From contig NC_066833.1 in assembly GCF_001640805.2 (NCBI RefSeq), positions 15,624,813-15,688,812 on the forward strand: a DNA stretch of 64,000 nt, written 5' to 3'. Source of the stretch: Lates calcarifer (lineage: Eukaryota > Chordata > Actinopteri > Centropomidae). Made by a program: the position numbers and the translations under genes. Shown piece after piece: positions 25,764 through 37,545 of the stretch; position 1 is the stretch's first letter, and each line of letters opens with the position of its first letter. The notes below the pieces were generated by a model. That model saw only the letters and a list, made by a program, of their open reading frames with translations. It was not told the origin of the DNA and searched no databases.

Positions 25764-26999
25764 CATGTCCACCATCTTGATTTAGCATGTTAACATGCTA
25801 CAAGACTGGCAAATTTATTGTAAAATAAATCACTTTTGCTGGTGTGTTGTAGCTGATCTAAGCAATTTATAGATAATTTTATAAGATATTTTATAGGATA
25901 ATTTTTGCAATTACACAGTAAGACAGTGATGACGTGAGTGAGACAGAAATTGAAGAGAAGAAACTGCTATGGACCAGTGTGATTAGCCCTGTCATCTGTG
26001 TTTTAACACAGTGGCAGTGGCTGCTTGGTGATGTTCTATGGCTCAGCATACTAACACAACAGAAGAGAGGAGAGTGAAGGAGAGATGGGGGATTGGAGCA
26101 GAGCTACACTGGCCTTCCTCCAGCCCCATCCCAGGCACAGTCTGGGTAGTAGCTGTATGTTGATTCCTATGAATACACCACTCCTACAGGAAGAGAGGTG
26201 ACTGAACCTCGATAATGGATGCAGCTCAGATTCCACGTTAGCCAGGATTTGATTTCACTCCCAGTTCTTCAAAGGGTATATCTACTACGTTTTTTCCCCC
26301 ACTTTCCTGTTAGATCCATGGGCAGACATATCCCTTTTACCAGGAGGTGCTTTTCTCTGACAGCACAGATTAGTGCAAATGCATTTAGAAACGGCAGGCT
26401 CATTTTCCTTGCTTACAGACTGAGCCTTTACCATGCTTTGCATTCAAAAATGGTTCATCCAAGGTCTTCTACACATTTTCCCATTAAATTCAGCATATGT
26501 AATTTTGATGTAAACTCAAATCACACGAAGGAATACTAAGTTCAAGTGATACCAACAGAAGCCAATAGAATGTAAAGACAGAAGATTGCGAGGTGGGGAT
26601 GAATAAAAAGACAAGGAAAGAACAAGGCACTGTAAGTCCAGCTTAGATTGGTGATGACAGCAGGGATGCTTGGTGACAGAAACTCTTTGGACTTGGCCTC
26701 AGCTCTCTCTGCTGGAGTATGGAGCCTCAGTCTCTGTCCTGGAGTTCCTGTAAATCCTGCCTTCTGCTGTTTACACTGAGGCTGAAGCTGATGTTACAGA
26801 GGCCTGCTCCTTCCATCTGGAGGAAGCAGACCCATGTGTTTGGTGCTGATCAAGACACTCCCTGAATTTAAGACCCTGGTTTGATCAAACATGTCAACAG
26901 CACATGAAATTGCTTTGCTAAATTGCATTTCTTAAAACCACTATGTAAAGATTTTTGACATCTCTGACTTTGGTACCTCACCTCCTGTAGAATCAACAG

Positions 27000-27295
27000 A
27001 CCCGTGCTCACAGCGACAATGCTATCATGCTTAGGTTTAGCAGATATAATGTTTATACCATGTTCATCATCTTAGTTCAGAGTGTAAGCATGCAAATATT
27101 TGCTAATAGCAACAAACTGCAGCTGCCAAAATATTGGACAAAAAAGTCAGAGGATCCCTAAAGTCAGAGGGATTTATCCTCTTGGGATCATGAATATCTA
27201 AACAATTTAATGGCTATCCATCAAATAGTTGTTGAGATTTTTCAATTTGGATTTAAGTGGTGGACCAACTGACTGAAATTACCTTCCCTAGGGTT
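27000..27295. repeat. Degenerate teleost interspersed repeat, copy 1
   Basis: It contains landmarks in the order I associate with a very common teleost repeat: variants of 'attggacaaa', 'gtcagaggat', 'ggctatccatcaaatagttg', 'ttgagattttt' and 'agtggtggaccaactgac'. A second, partial copy of the same family lies at about 37340-37545. It is old and diverged and carries no coding capacity. Confidence 0.55.
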
Positions 27296-28634
27296 CAAAA
27301 ACTGTGCACCAAATCAAACATTGAAGGAAACAACAGAATAATGCCATATTCTCCTCTTCAGTTCTTTGTAAGAATGATTATTGCAAAATTCTTTGTAAAA
27401 TTTTCACATTTTGCGTAAAAAGCATCTTACGTGCTTTAAAATTGTTATGGTCTTCACACTAAAGTCAGAGGAGCTAAACCTACTGTGTGATTGTTTTTAT
27501 AGCCTTTTGGTCCTTTCCCAGAGAGAGCAATCGTTCCCCAGGCAAGAGACTGTGTAGAGACTGTGAGACCATCAGGCCATTGTGATGTAACATCAGGGCA
27601 AGAGAGGATAAAGACAAACACACACCCTAATAGACACAAATATATTTAATCATGTTATGCACAAATTCAACACATTTTTTATGCATAGAACTGAAATGTT
27701 GTGACTCTGATATCACAGGAGAGTGATCTCCACAAGAGTATTTTAAATTATTCAGTTTGTATAATGTACCATGAGAGAAATGCAGTATAAATAGGCTAAT
27801 GCAAGGGCCACGACATTAGTAGATTTTATTCCAACACAAACAAGTCTCCTCTATCATGTATTTGTATTCTGTATGTTTCCTTGCCAGGGTAGGAGCTGCC
27901 TTCCCTGACAGGCACATTTCCTTTGAAGCTGGAGGCTGGGTACATCCAGATTGCACGATGGGGATATAGGCCAGGAATCCAGGATCACGGATATGGGAAT
28001 AGGCAGTGTCCTTGGGAAAACGAGTTGTGTTGATAAGCCGCTAAGGGATTCCTGGAATGGAAATGGGGTGAGCCAATCGATCAGGAGAGTAAAACCCTGA
28101 GGCGGAGCAGAGGTGGTGATGGGTGGGGTGGGAAGTTGAACTGAATGATGGTATCTCCATCATTGCTCTAATCCCCCCCTTGATACCAATGACCAATTGA
28201 ACGCTCTGGAAAATTAACATTAACATCAACCCTTACACACATGCAAGGACCAGTTATTCTGCATACATAATCCAATTTACAGCAAATCATGAATACAAAC
28301 CACTGTTTTAGATGTTTCAGATTTTTAAATTGATTTATTATCTCACCTTTCAGGCTGCCATTTGTTTCCATTCATCTGTATGGTTGAAAATCAATTTGCT
28401 GACCCTTGAGACTTTCTTTGGTTGTGTCATCTATCACAGTGAACATCAACTATTAATTTATTTTTTGTCAGAGTTACAGCTGTCAGGCAGTATGACAGTG
28501 GTTGCATACTTATGTGATAACAACTGAGCAGACTCCATTTGCTGATGAAGACTGTGAGATGTGGTTGAAAATTACTTATTGCTGTTGACCTTGATTTAAT
28601 ATTATTTTATCAATTTACTACTCTTAGCTTAAAG

Positions 28635-28681
28635 AATTATTTTGTATTTGTATACAAATTGTATACAAATACAAAATAATT
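28635..28681. repeat. Perfect 23-bp inverted repeat with 1-base spacer
   Basis: The left arm begins AATTATTTTG and the right arm ends CAAAATAATT. The two 23-base arms are exact reverse complements around a central A at 28658, 47 bases in all. It is AT-rich and would extrude as a near-loopless cruciform or RNA hairpin. Confidence 0.95.
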
Positions 28682-31600
28682 ATTGTATCTCATATTATAC
28701 TCATATTTGGTAGGCACCACTCAGGTCATTTAATGAAGTATACATGAACAGGATATCAAATGTATCTTTGCAAGTGCAAACACTACACTTGTTCTTGAGT
28801 TGAATTTAAATCATTTTTCTTGTCAATTTGCAACATCCACTCAGGACAGTAAGCCTTGGCTGAGGGTGTTGCCTTTCCTGACCAATCAGAGAGGCTGAGC
28901 CTGTCTTTTTTTCCTCTCTGACGTCAGGCAGATGAAAACAAGGAAAGAGAGAGGGAGACTGAGAGAAAGAGGAAGACAGGGTGAGGAGCGAGAGCTTAAG
29001 AAAGAGTTATATCAGAGGAGTTACATGGGATAAGCTGAGTGGGAGAATAGGGGAGAAAAGGAAAGAGAGAGATGTGGCAGTAGAAATGAGGAAAGAGGTG
29101 CAGACAGATCATTGAAAAGAGGATAAGAAAGAAAAAGTGTGAATTTTGAAGAGGAGAAAGAGAGAATGAAGAGCCTGCATCTTAGCTGTAAAAAACGAAC
29201 AGGAAATGGAAGAGATACAGTGACAGAATCACTTAAAGAGGTCCTTTTCCATGCTGACACGGTGTGTAGGAGGTGTGAAGGTTGCAGATTTGACACAAGT
29301 TGGCAAATGGCCATGTGCACAGTTGGATGATGTCACCTGTATCTTTTCTCTCACTCCATTCTCCTCCTCCTCCTCTGATTGTCAGATGGTCCAGTCTAGC
29401 AAACTCCTCTCTCCTCTTCCCTGTCTCCCTCCATCAGGAATGCTGACAGGTGGGGAGAGACATCGCAGTGATGAGACAGTGAACATCAAGGCACAAATAG
29501 GTCTTGACAAAAACTTCAAATGTTCATTACGAATGACCCTTTAAAGAACTGACATTGTCAGCATCATTTTGAGCTTTCAGTATGACTCATGGAAACAATA
29601 CAGAATGAGGTTACTGTTTATAGTTTCAAAACAATCAGAATCAGAATGATTTAAAAAGCATTAAAGACAAGCCTAGAAAGGGCTCTGAACCTTCCACTTG
29701 GTTGTTTTTGATTTGTTAATAAAATATTTTTAAACAGACATTTATAAATATAATTTTTTGTTTAATCTGAATGACTGAAATGTCCTTTCAAGTGCCACTG
29801 ATGAGCCAGACAGAGCAATGGTGTAAAAATAGATATAAAAGCAATTTTGATATTGAATGACGCACTTATTGTTATCTTTTGAATTCCTAGAAACTTAAAT
29901 AGAAAAAAGCCTGATCAGTACAGCAAGATAATACAATCAACACATGCATGTACAGTTATTTACACACTCGCAGCGTGGATAGTGGATGAGTCATGTCTGC
30001 CAGCCCTTACTGTTACTGTGATGGCTCCAGATTTAAGGGCCAGCTATCTGCATTCATCTCACAGGCATTCTCTCTCTACCTCCCAGCCCCACCCCCCACC
30101 CCCACCCTCTCTGGTCTGTCTCACTCTTGCCCTCACACTACTTCTGTCTCCTTCTCACACACACACATACAGGTAGGAAAGTGTTGTGGGTGGTGTCAAG
30201 CTGACAACTCTCTGTTGTGCCAAACACACACTCCATATGTTGTTGATTGGCTGCCTCTCAGGTGCTGAACTAAGTCAGGCGTTCAGCTCCAACCAATCAA
30301 ACTGCAGATCTGGAAACGGTATTATGAGACTCCTGGCCAGGTTCCTATATTCATACTTTTACCGACAGAGCAGGGGAAGGCAGGCACACACACCTAGGCT
30401 GGGTCAAAGACAGAGTATGAAACTGTGCAACTACAGTTAAAGGCAAACTAGACAATCCCTGCCGAAGTAGGACATCTATCCCCGCGAGGCACAATCACAG
30501 CATCCTGCAGTGACATAATATGTGAGAGCAATGAGTGATGAATGATGAGCGTTCAGGCACCCCTAGCAACAACACAACAGATGTTTGCCATTACACCATC
30601 CGCAGTTTCAACTGCAGTTAATGTTCCTACCAAAAGCCATGGCAAACGGTTACCATTATGGTAAGAGATGAATCACAGAGCAAGGGGTTCAAAAGCATCA
30701 AGCAAATTGAATCTCCTTGTGTGAGCGCCTGCTGACACTTTGATGATACATCAGCAAATTCTGTCAATGACAAGATTTATTCCCTTCACTCGGGAAATCA
30801 TGACAGAAGTGGCCTATGTTACTGACTGTCCTCGAAAAGCAGTTTTGATTTTCCCTGACAGCTTTTTTTCTTTTTCTTTTTTTTTTAAAATCTTCAACAA
30901 AAACACTCAGTGGACGGTGCAGTGCCATCAGCAACACAACACGTAAACATGTCTGTTTGTTGTATTTGGGGGCAGTTTCACAAAGTAAACCTCTCTGACA
31001 GGAAACTGGTGAAACTGCAGCTTTCATACAAACAGTGAGCTGTCCATGGTGCTGAAATTCAACACTAAACGTTTTTTAACAGTATGTAATGTTTGGATTA
31101 AATTCCCTGCAATATTTAATATTTGTATCTTTTTTTGGCAGAGGGACACTGGCTGCACTAAAACTAATTGGACTGGTGTTAGATGATCACTTTTTTCTTT
31201 CAAAAACAAATTATAGAATAAGCTGCCTCCCACCCTGCCTTAAGGACAAATTAATCAGGTAATCATCTCTTGTCTTATCCCCAATATACAGCCCATTAAC
31301 ATGAAGTAACACTCTCTTGTCTCTTTGGTAGCATTCCAAGCCATGGAATGCTGACAATGATTAGTAGTTTTAAGGACTAGAATAAATACTATAATTTACT
31401 TTTAGCACCCCGAGACCAACTGGCCACCTCTCTTTCACTCCCTCTCTTTCACTCACTCATTGTCTCTCTCTCTCTGTCACACACACACACACACCGGATC
31501 ATTGCATATAGGGCTCATACAGTAAGTTGTGTGTTTGTTCTAGACCCACTGACCAAACACAACACAGCTGATAAGATGGGACCCACTTGCAGGGAACAGG

Positions 31601-32055
31601 TACATGATATTGTTAAACCTACAAGCACAAACCTTTTGCTTGTTCAGCTGCTTCCCACTCGTTCACAGGCTCAAGCCTGACTAGGTTTCACTGGTGTTAT
31701 CATCAAAGCCTTTATTTACATCTTTTTAATTTCACCTCCTTCCTCTTCTCGTCTGGGTAAAAAAAAAAACATGATCACTTGAGGATATGCGGTATACATT
31801 GTGTTGTATGAAACGGGCCAGATCATTGAATCTTAATGACTGTATGGAAGGAGTGATGAGTTAACTGCATTGTTGTTCTTGTGAATGGACTCGCATCTAT
31901 CCTGCACCAAAAACAAGATGTCGTCAAAAGTGTGTGTGTGCGTTCTGGCCAAGACAGTAACTGTAGATTATTACTCATGAAGAGCAGAGAGGATAGCCAA
32001 AACACCTTTAACCATCTTTATGTTTGCCAGTGCTCTCTCTCTATCCCTCCCTCCA

Positions 32056-32061
32056 TGTGTA

Positions 32062-32105
<44 letters not shown>
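32056..32105. repeat. (GT)n microsatellite upstream of NALF1
   Basis: GT run of about 50 bases with TATG-type interruptions, immediately 5' of the GC-rich NALF1 leader. Confidence 0.95.
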
Positions 32106-32107
<2 letters not shown>

Positions 32108-32109
32108 TA

Positions 32110-32737
32110 TAGGTAATAAACTGCTCCGCCACTGCGCAACGATGGAGCTATCGCAACGATGGAGATGACGCAAACAGACCCAGCTCTCCAAAAAAGTGTT
32201 TCAAGACGAACATGGCGGCAACTTAACCGCGGTCCAAGATGACAATGGCCAACGGGAGAAAAGATTCTAGACTTTCCGCCCAGGTACGGGACAGAGAAAC
32301 CAGCCTGTGTGCATCGAAAGGGCTCGTTGCTCTCCTTTAAGTGTATCTGCAAACCGAACGGCGGCAGACGCTCAGCATCAGCACCGAGAGGCTCGCAACA
32401 GCTGGTCTCCCTGCACCCCCCGACGAGAGAACAAACCCGGGGAGGGACGGTAGGGAGAGGGGGGCATGCGGTCAAAGAGGACGCCGTTTCCCCCTGGAGA
32501 GCCATGGAGAACCGGGATGCGGCAGCGCGAAGCTTAATCTGTGCGGGCGCGCTAATTGGATCGGAATAGCACCGATTGCTGCGGGCGCGATAGAGGAGCG
32601 CCCTGGACCGGCGGAGGCACGGCACCCCACCGTTACAGAGGAGAACCAACCGGACTCCCATCTCCCCCAAAGTCAATGAGTATTGTGGCAGAGCAGCCCC
32701 CGCGGTGGAGTCGGCCAGGGCAGCACTTTCCTAAAAT
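32110..32737 (+). promoter_or_regulatory. NALF1: GC-rich promoter/5' UTR region of NALF1
   Basis: Base composition changes sharply here from AT-rich to GC- and CpG-rich (32200-32740), as for a CpG-island promoter leading into the first coding exon. Two short upstream ORFs are visible: ATG at 32504 to a TAG ending at 32569, and ATG at 32676 to a TGA ending at 32741. The transcription start is not determinable from sequence. A long open frame on the opposite strand is a by-product of high GC content. Confidence 0.6.
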
Positions 32738-32741
32738 ATGA
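32676..32741 (+). CDS. Upstream ORF whose stop overlaps the NALF1 start (ATGA)
   Basis: A 21-codon upstream frame, MSIVAEQPPRWSRPGQHFPK plus one more residue, ends in TGA at 32739-32741. It thus overlaps the NALF1 ATG at 32738-32740 in an ATGA arrangement. The uORF start has T at -3, a weak context that favours leaky scanning. The overlap would also allow termination-reinitiation. The peptide matches no family I know; the likely role, if any, is translational control of NALF1. Confidence 0.4.
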   Translation: MSIVAEQPPRWSRPGQHFPKI

Positions 32742-33469
32742 CCAGGGGTGCTTGGATGCGTCGGCAGCATGATGAAGGCTTAAAATACTGGTTTGCACCC
32801 CGAGAGAACGAGAAGCCATTTACCGAGTCGGAGCGGGCCCAGAGATGGCGACTGTCGCTGGCCTCTCTGCTGTTCATCACCGTCCTGCTCTCTGATCACT
32901 TGTGGTTCTGCGCCGAGGCGAAACTGACGCGAACCCGAGACAAGCGGTCGGACGAGGGGCTTGCAACTACGGACATGGGCGAGAACCCAAACTCCCTCCA
33001 ACGACACCATATCCCAACATCACCTGACCCCGACCGTCTCGCCAGAGAGCAAGATGTTATTTTTCTAGGGAATTCTACCAAATTTCTGTGGCGGATGGAC
33101 GACTGTCACCCTGACAGCCTGTCCAAAGACTGCTTTACTTTCACGGACGCGGAGACCGTGTGCCTGGCCCTCTCCGGTGGAGGGGAAAAGGGGACACAGT
33201 TGGCGTACGTGAATCTGAGCGATTTGTACCTTTCTTTTTGTAATTCCTACTCACTTTTGGATTTGTTTTACGGGTTTACGAGTCTGGTCGATCTGAATTG
33301 CACCCTGGATATGGCCATGGGGGTGGATCTGCTGGGATGCATCGAGTGTGTCCAGGCTTATCAGAGTCTTGACCTGCAGGCGGAGGACAGGTACCGGGAG
33401 TTTGAACTGCTGGTTCAGAAATACGAGGCGGATGCATACTCGGTCAGGACGTGCATGGAGGAATGCAAG
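32738..33469 (+). CDS. NALF1: NALF1 (FAM155A), first coding exon; gene continues past the window
   Basis: NALF1 is an accessory subunit of the NALCN sodium-leak channel complex (NALCN-UNC79-UNC80-NALF1) that helps bring the channel to the neuronal plasma membrane. This exon encodes 244 residues. MTRGAWM, RENEKPF and the stretch ERAQRWRLSLASLLF through HLWFCAEAKLTR are diagnostic for NALF1. The membrane segment is at about 37-58. The following extracellular cysteine-rich part has C123, C132, C142, C168, C188, C201, C204, C239 and C243, with sequons N112, N159 and N187. The start is fixed by an in-frame TAA at 32732-32734 just upstream. The exon ends in phase 0 after EECK at donor AAG|GTAGGA. 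The rest of the cysteine-rich domain and the C-terminal segment must come from later exons outside the window. The long glutamine-rich insertion of mammalian NALF1 after the membrane segment is absent. NALF2 is the alternative, but the N-terminus favours NALF1. Confidence 0.95.
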
Positions 33470-36400
33470 GTAGGACTACGAGACTAGGTCGCGCACGCGC
33501 ATACACCCTAGTGCATGGGGGTGGGTTCACAGTCGCCATGGCAACCATTGGGCATATCTGTCAGTGTGTTAGTATTTTTTACTTATTTATTTATTTATTT
33601 TGGATTTCAGATTGCCATTGGGCTACGTGTCTCTTTACATATCATTTGGCCTGTCAGGGTTTGCACAAGTACACAGCTGCACCTTATGAAAGAGACCAGA
33701 GGACAGGTCACCGCATAATCCTGCAGCCCTTGATCCTGCTCTCTCTCCTTTTTCCTTGTTTCTCTTCCTCATGCTTTTCGAGTCTCTCTAATATGGACTG
33801 CTTTGTGAACTGAGACCGTGGAGGTGACATTGACATTCAGACTAAGGTCCTGGCTTGCACCTCAGCTCTATGAGATGTGGGGAGAGAGGGCTGTTGGGTG
33901 GTACTCATTTCAATATCGTTAATAGCACGCGAGCGATTTGTGCACCTAATCCAGGCTTTGTATTGTCCCCAGTTTGCTTGTTGTTCCAATAACATGGCAG
34001 CCTTAGAGCTCCACATCATCTGTACACATACACAGACACACACACACTCAGTCTACTTTAGGCATCAAGGCCCACTCAGCTGTGTTGAACAATGAAAAGC
34101 TACCTGTAAACAGAAACAGTGGGTTACATTGGTGAAATTACACTTCAGTCCCTTTCATTTGTTGTGCGTTGGACTGCTGCAAAGGCACTGTCCCAGCTAA
34201 TCAGGTGTGCTCATGAACTCTACTTTGGCTGAGCACACCTGGGAGATGTCATAAACATGATTTAGAATCGGTGGTATTCAAGGCATGAAATATTGTCAAC
34301 AATGGCAGGGAGTATTTATAATGAGAATGGCTTTTACTATATATAGTATAGATGCAGTATGTCTATTATCATGCTGCATATACTGTACCATATATAAAGC
34401 TTTATTTGTCCTTGGCAGATCAACTTTTCACCTTTGCTTTACCATGTTGCACACCTTGATTCACCTTGAATTTTAAGCTTTTTATACATTGTAATGAGCA
34501 TCATCATCACCCTGACAACACTGTAACACAGGTTAGCGGATGAACTTTCAAAAGCAGGAAACCTTCCCTCAAAATTGCCCTGATAATGATCCTGCAATTT
34601 AGAGTCATTTCAACAAGATGGATGTTGTACAAGGGCAGATGGTCAGAGTGCTGGGCTGTGAGTGCTGATGATTCATGTGTGTGTGAAGAAGAAAAGTCCT
34701 CAGGAGGATATACTGAGGATAAACCTTCACATTAGATTCATAATGCTGTTCATATGTTTTTTTTTAATTGTGAGTCATACCTTATTGTTATGCTTGTCAG
34801 ATTGTGTACATGCATATACAGAGCATATATGCTGTATGTAGTATGTGCATGAATCTTTTTCCCATAACATCATATAGCTGCTTTCTTCTTCTTTATGCAG
34901 TGTTATCAGTAGTGTGAATTTGCACTCCTACTCTTTGCTAATGTAATAAGACTCAGGCAGGGCTACAGAAGCCTTTTAGCCCCTTTAGCCCAATCTGAAT
35001 TGCTAATCTGCTTCAATGTTCGTGTGACCTTTGTGAAAGCACAGCACCCCAGGCCTGCATTGCTAACCACTGCTCCTTGAAGAACCACTCTGTTGGACAA
35101 TAAAAAGACAGAAGACAGCTTGAAACAGTAATTAACTATCACTATTAACTCTTCACTCTCCACTCTTGTAAATCCTTCATCCATGTTTTAAACAACTGAT
35201 CAAGGCTCCTCTTCAAAATTTTAATATCATATGGTGTTGGTGTGTGCTAAAGATGTGTGTTGTCGGTGGTGTGTCACTTTAATTGATGGAAGAACAGATA
35301 GACAATATGATGAAAAGAAAGGAGGAGAGGTAAGGTAAGGTTAAGAGGTGAATTTAAAAGACATTGTGTTGCAGCTGGGAAGGTAGGCAACAATATCAAC
35401 ACATAGACAGTACACACACACACACACACTGTATGCATAAAAAGACATAACTAGCCTATCAGTTAACAAGAACAGGAGCAAACTGCTGTTGTCATCATCA
35501 CTGAAAACAATATTTTTCACCTGCAGGTATATGGCACTGGGCCTGCCTTGTTTACTGTCAGAGAGTGATAAAATCACAATTCCTTACAAAACAAGCAAAT
35601 CACTTATGTATTTGGGTATTTCACTGGTGCAAGTGAAACAGATATTGCATTGCATACAATTTTGAAAAGTTAACTTAAAAATCTGGAAAAAAGTATCTTA
35701 ACAACTTGAGCCCCCTTTATGTTAGCTAAGCAACAGGTCTCCAAAAAGGAAATGTGAGGGCCTGTTAAATATCTTTTAATGCTAAGATGGTTTCTGTGTA
35801 GTGAGAGCTATAGACATTTGACAAATCTGTGAGGTGCCCTGATGTGATGCAAATTGGTGTACAGAGGGTACATTATTTGAAGTAGTAAGGTCATGCTTGC
35901 TGACATCTGTATGTTCAGAGGAGGCAAATGCAGGATCTACTTCGATGGATGGATCTCCATCACGTGTGTTAGAAATGCAAAGTGAAGCTTTGCACTGTCA
36001 GTGGACAAAATGCTCAGGAGTGCTTTTCTCACCTCCCAGCGTCAATGATATGTTTTCGCTATAGTCAACAAATCCCATTCAATGACCAAAACCAAGACTT
36101 TCCTGATCTGTGCCATATAGCTCCCATTGTTGTCCAAAATAAAAACACATCACTGAGCCATATTGTTGCAGCCTTGCTTTTCACATTATGATGAGTTGAT
36201 ATGTTTGTTGTGACAAGCCCTTTGATTGCTGCACATTGTTGGGGGCAGTACATATCCTGGTGCTACCTATAGTGCTCTCTGATAAACTCATTTCAGCACA
36301 ATACTAACAATAACAACAATACAAACTAGCCACGTTTGTAGTAGCCTAGCAAGGTTGTCAGGTTTCAGACTGCCCTCATCTGAGATGGAAGAATAACAGT

Positions 36401-36726
36401 GTAAGATTAACTGCCACCACCTCTGCAGGCATGCAGATGTGTAGCATTCAAGGAAATTCACATTATTATGAATAAACAAGACTTTTTTGCTATGTGGTTT
36501 GTATAGTACACCTCATAAACAGGACCACCAACAGAAAAATAAATCATCAGATGTGAAATAACACAGGAAGGATGTGGAAAAGCTGTTTTTAAGAAGTTTG
36601 TATGCATATGCTTGGCAAAAATCCTGCAGACCTGTGCGCTATATCCCTCCTCTGTCTCTGTAGTCCTCTCTTTCCTGCCTTTCCTTCAGATGTTCTTTAC
36701 ATCTGTTGATTTCAGTATGTACCTGT

Positions 36727-36760
36727 ACACACACACACACGCACACACACACACACACAC
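36727..36760. repeat. (CA)n microsatellite
   Basis: CA run with a single CG interruption, followed by a pyrimidine-rich block of about 350 bases (36780-37130). Confidence 0.9.
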
Positions 36761-37339
36761 AAACACAAAGAGCCCCATGTGTAGTGTTTCCTGCAGGTCC
36801 AGACCTGACTGTCCCTTCCGGTGTAATTTAATTTGCACTCCCATAATTCTCTGCTTCTCTGGTGGCTGTGTCTCCAGGGCTCTGTCTCAACATGTTGATG
36901 TCCCTTCTCCCTCGATCTGTCACTGTTTCTCGCTTACTTTCACATCCTCCTCCTCTTTGTCTTTCTCCCATCAGTGTCAGAGCTCTGAGGAACCAACATC
37001 ACACGTACACACGAGGCCACTATCTGTCTCTACATCACCTCCATCCGCCTCTCCCTCCTCCTTACGGACTTACTTCCTATTTGGGGCCTTACTTTCTCTT
37101 TCCCTCTTCCTTTCTGGAAATATATGGGTGCTGAGCTCTCGATTGCTGCTGGAGTGATAGATACTGATCTAGGTTAAGGTCCTTTCCTTCCCTTCAATTA
37201 CAGGCCTGTCCACACAGCTCCCACTAGGTGCTCCTTCACCCTGCCTCTCTGGCCTTCTGCTTATTCAGTCACCTCTCCTTTATCACTGTCTGTTCCTACA
37301 AGACTATACAGTTGAGGCTCCATTTAATTTAGCTGTTTA

Positions 37340-37545
37340 GGTTATTGTGTTACATTGGCACTAAATACACAGTGCAGCTGAGGCATTAGTTTTCCAGGTA
37401 TTTGGTCATAATGCAAAGTACTGGACCAAATGAACTTTTGACCTGATGATGGCACCGTGTGAGAAATCAGAGGATCATCAAAGTGATTACAGTTTTTTGC
37501 AAGTTTGTAGTAAATTTCATGGCAATCCATCCAACAGTCCATCGC
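37340..37545. repeat. Degenerate teleost interspersed repeat, copy 2
   Basis: It contains 'cactaaatacacagtgcagc', 'ggtatttggtcataatgcaa', 'ttgacctgatgatggc' and 'ttcatggcaatccatccaac' in the order of the same teleost repeat as the copy near 27.1 kb. Here the central part is better preserved than in copy 1. The ends are not defined. Confidence 0.6.

Larger units (their letters stand above)
17951..32100. other. Intergenic region between ABHD13 and NALF1
   Basis: About 14 kb with no supportable gene. The longest open frames are near 106 codons, AT-rich or low-complexity, and unrelated to families I recognise. In mammals LIG4, with one coding exon of about 2.7 kb, sits beside ABHD13; no frame of that size or content exists here. 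The region holds a 34-T run, two long CA tracts, two strong inverted repeats and at least two copies of teleost-type interspersed repeats. Confidence 0.7.

Noticed and set aside
32041..32676. 211-codon open frame on the minus strand opposite the NALF1 leader
   Set aside because: It lies antisense to a GC-rich 5' UTR, where stop codons are rare. It ends in a translated CA repeat, begins at a non-ATG codon and resembles no known family.
36612..37157. 181-codon plus-strand open frame
   Set aside because: It consists of a translated CA repeat and a pyrimidine-rich tract giving Ser/Leu/Pro/Phe runs. It starts at TTG and has no recognisable domain.
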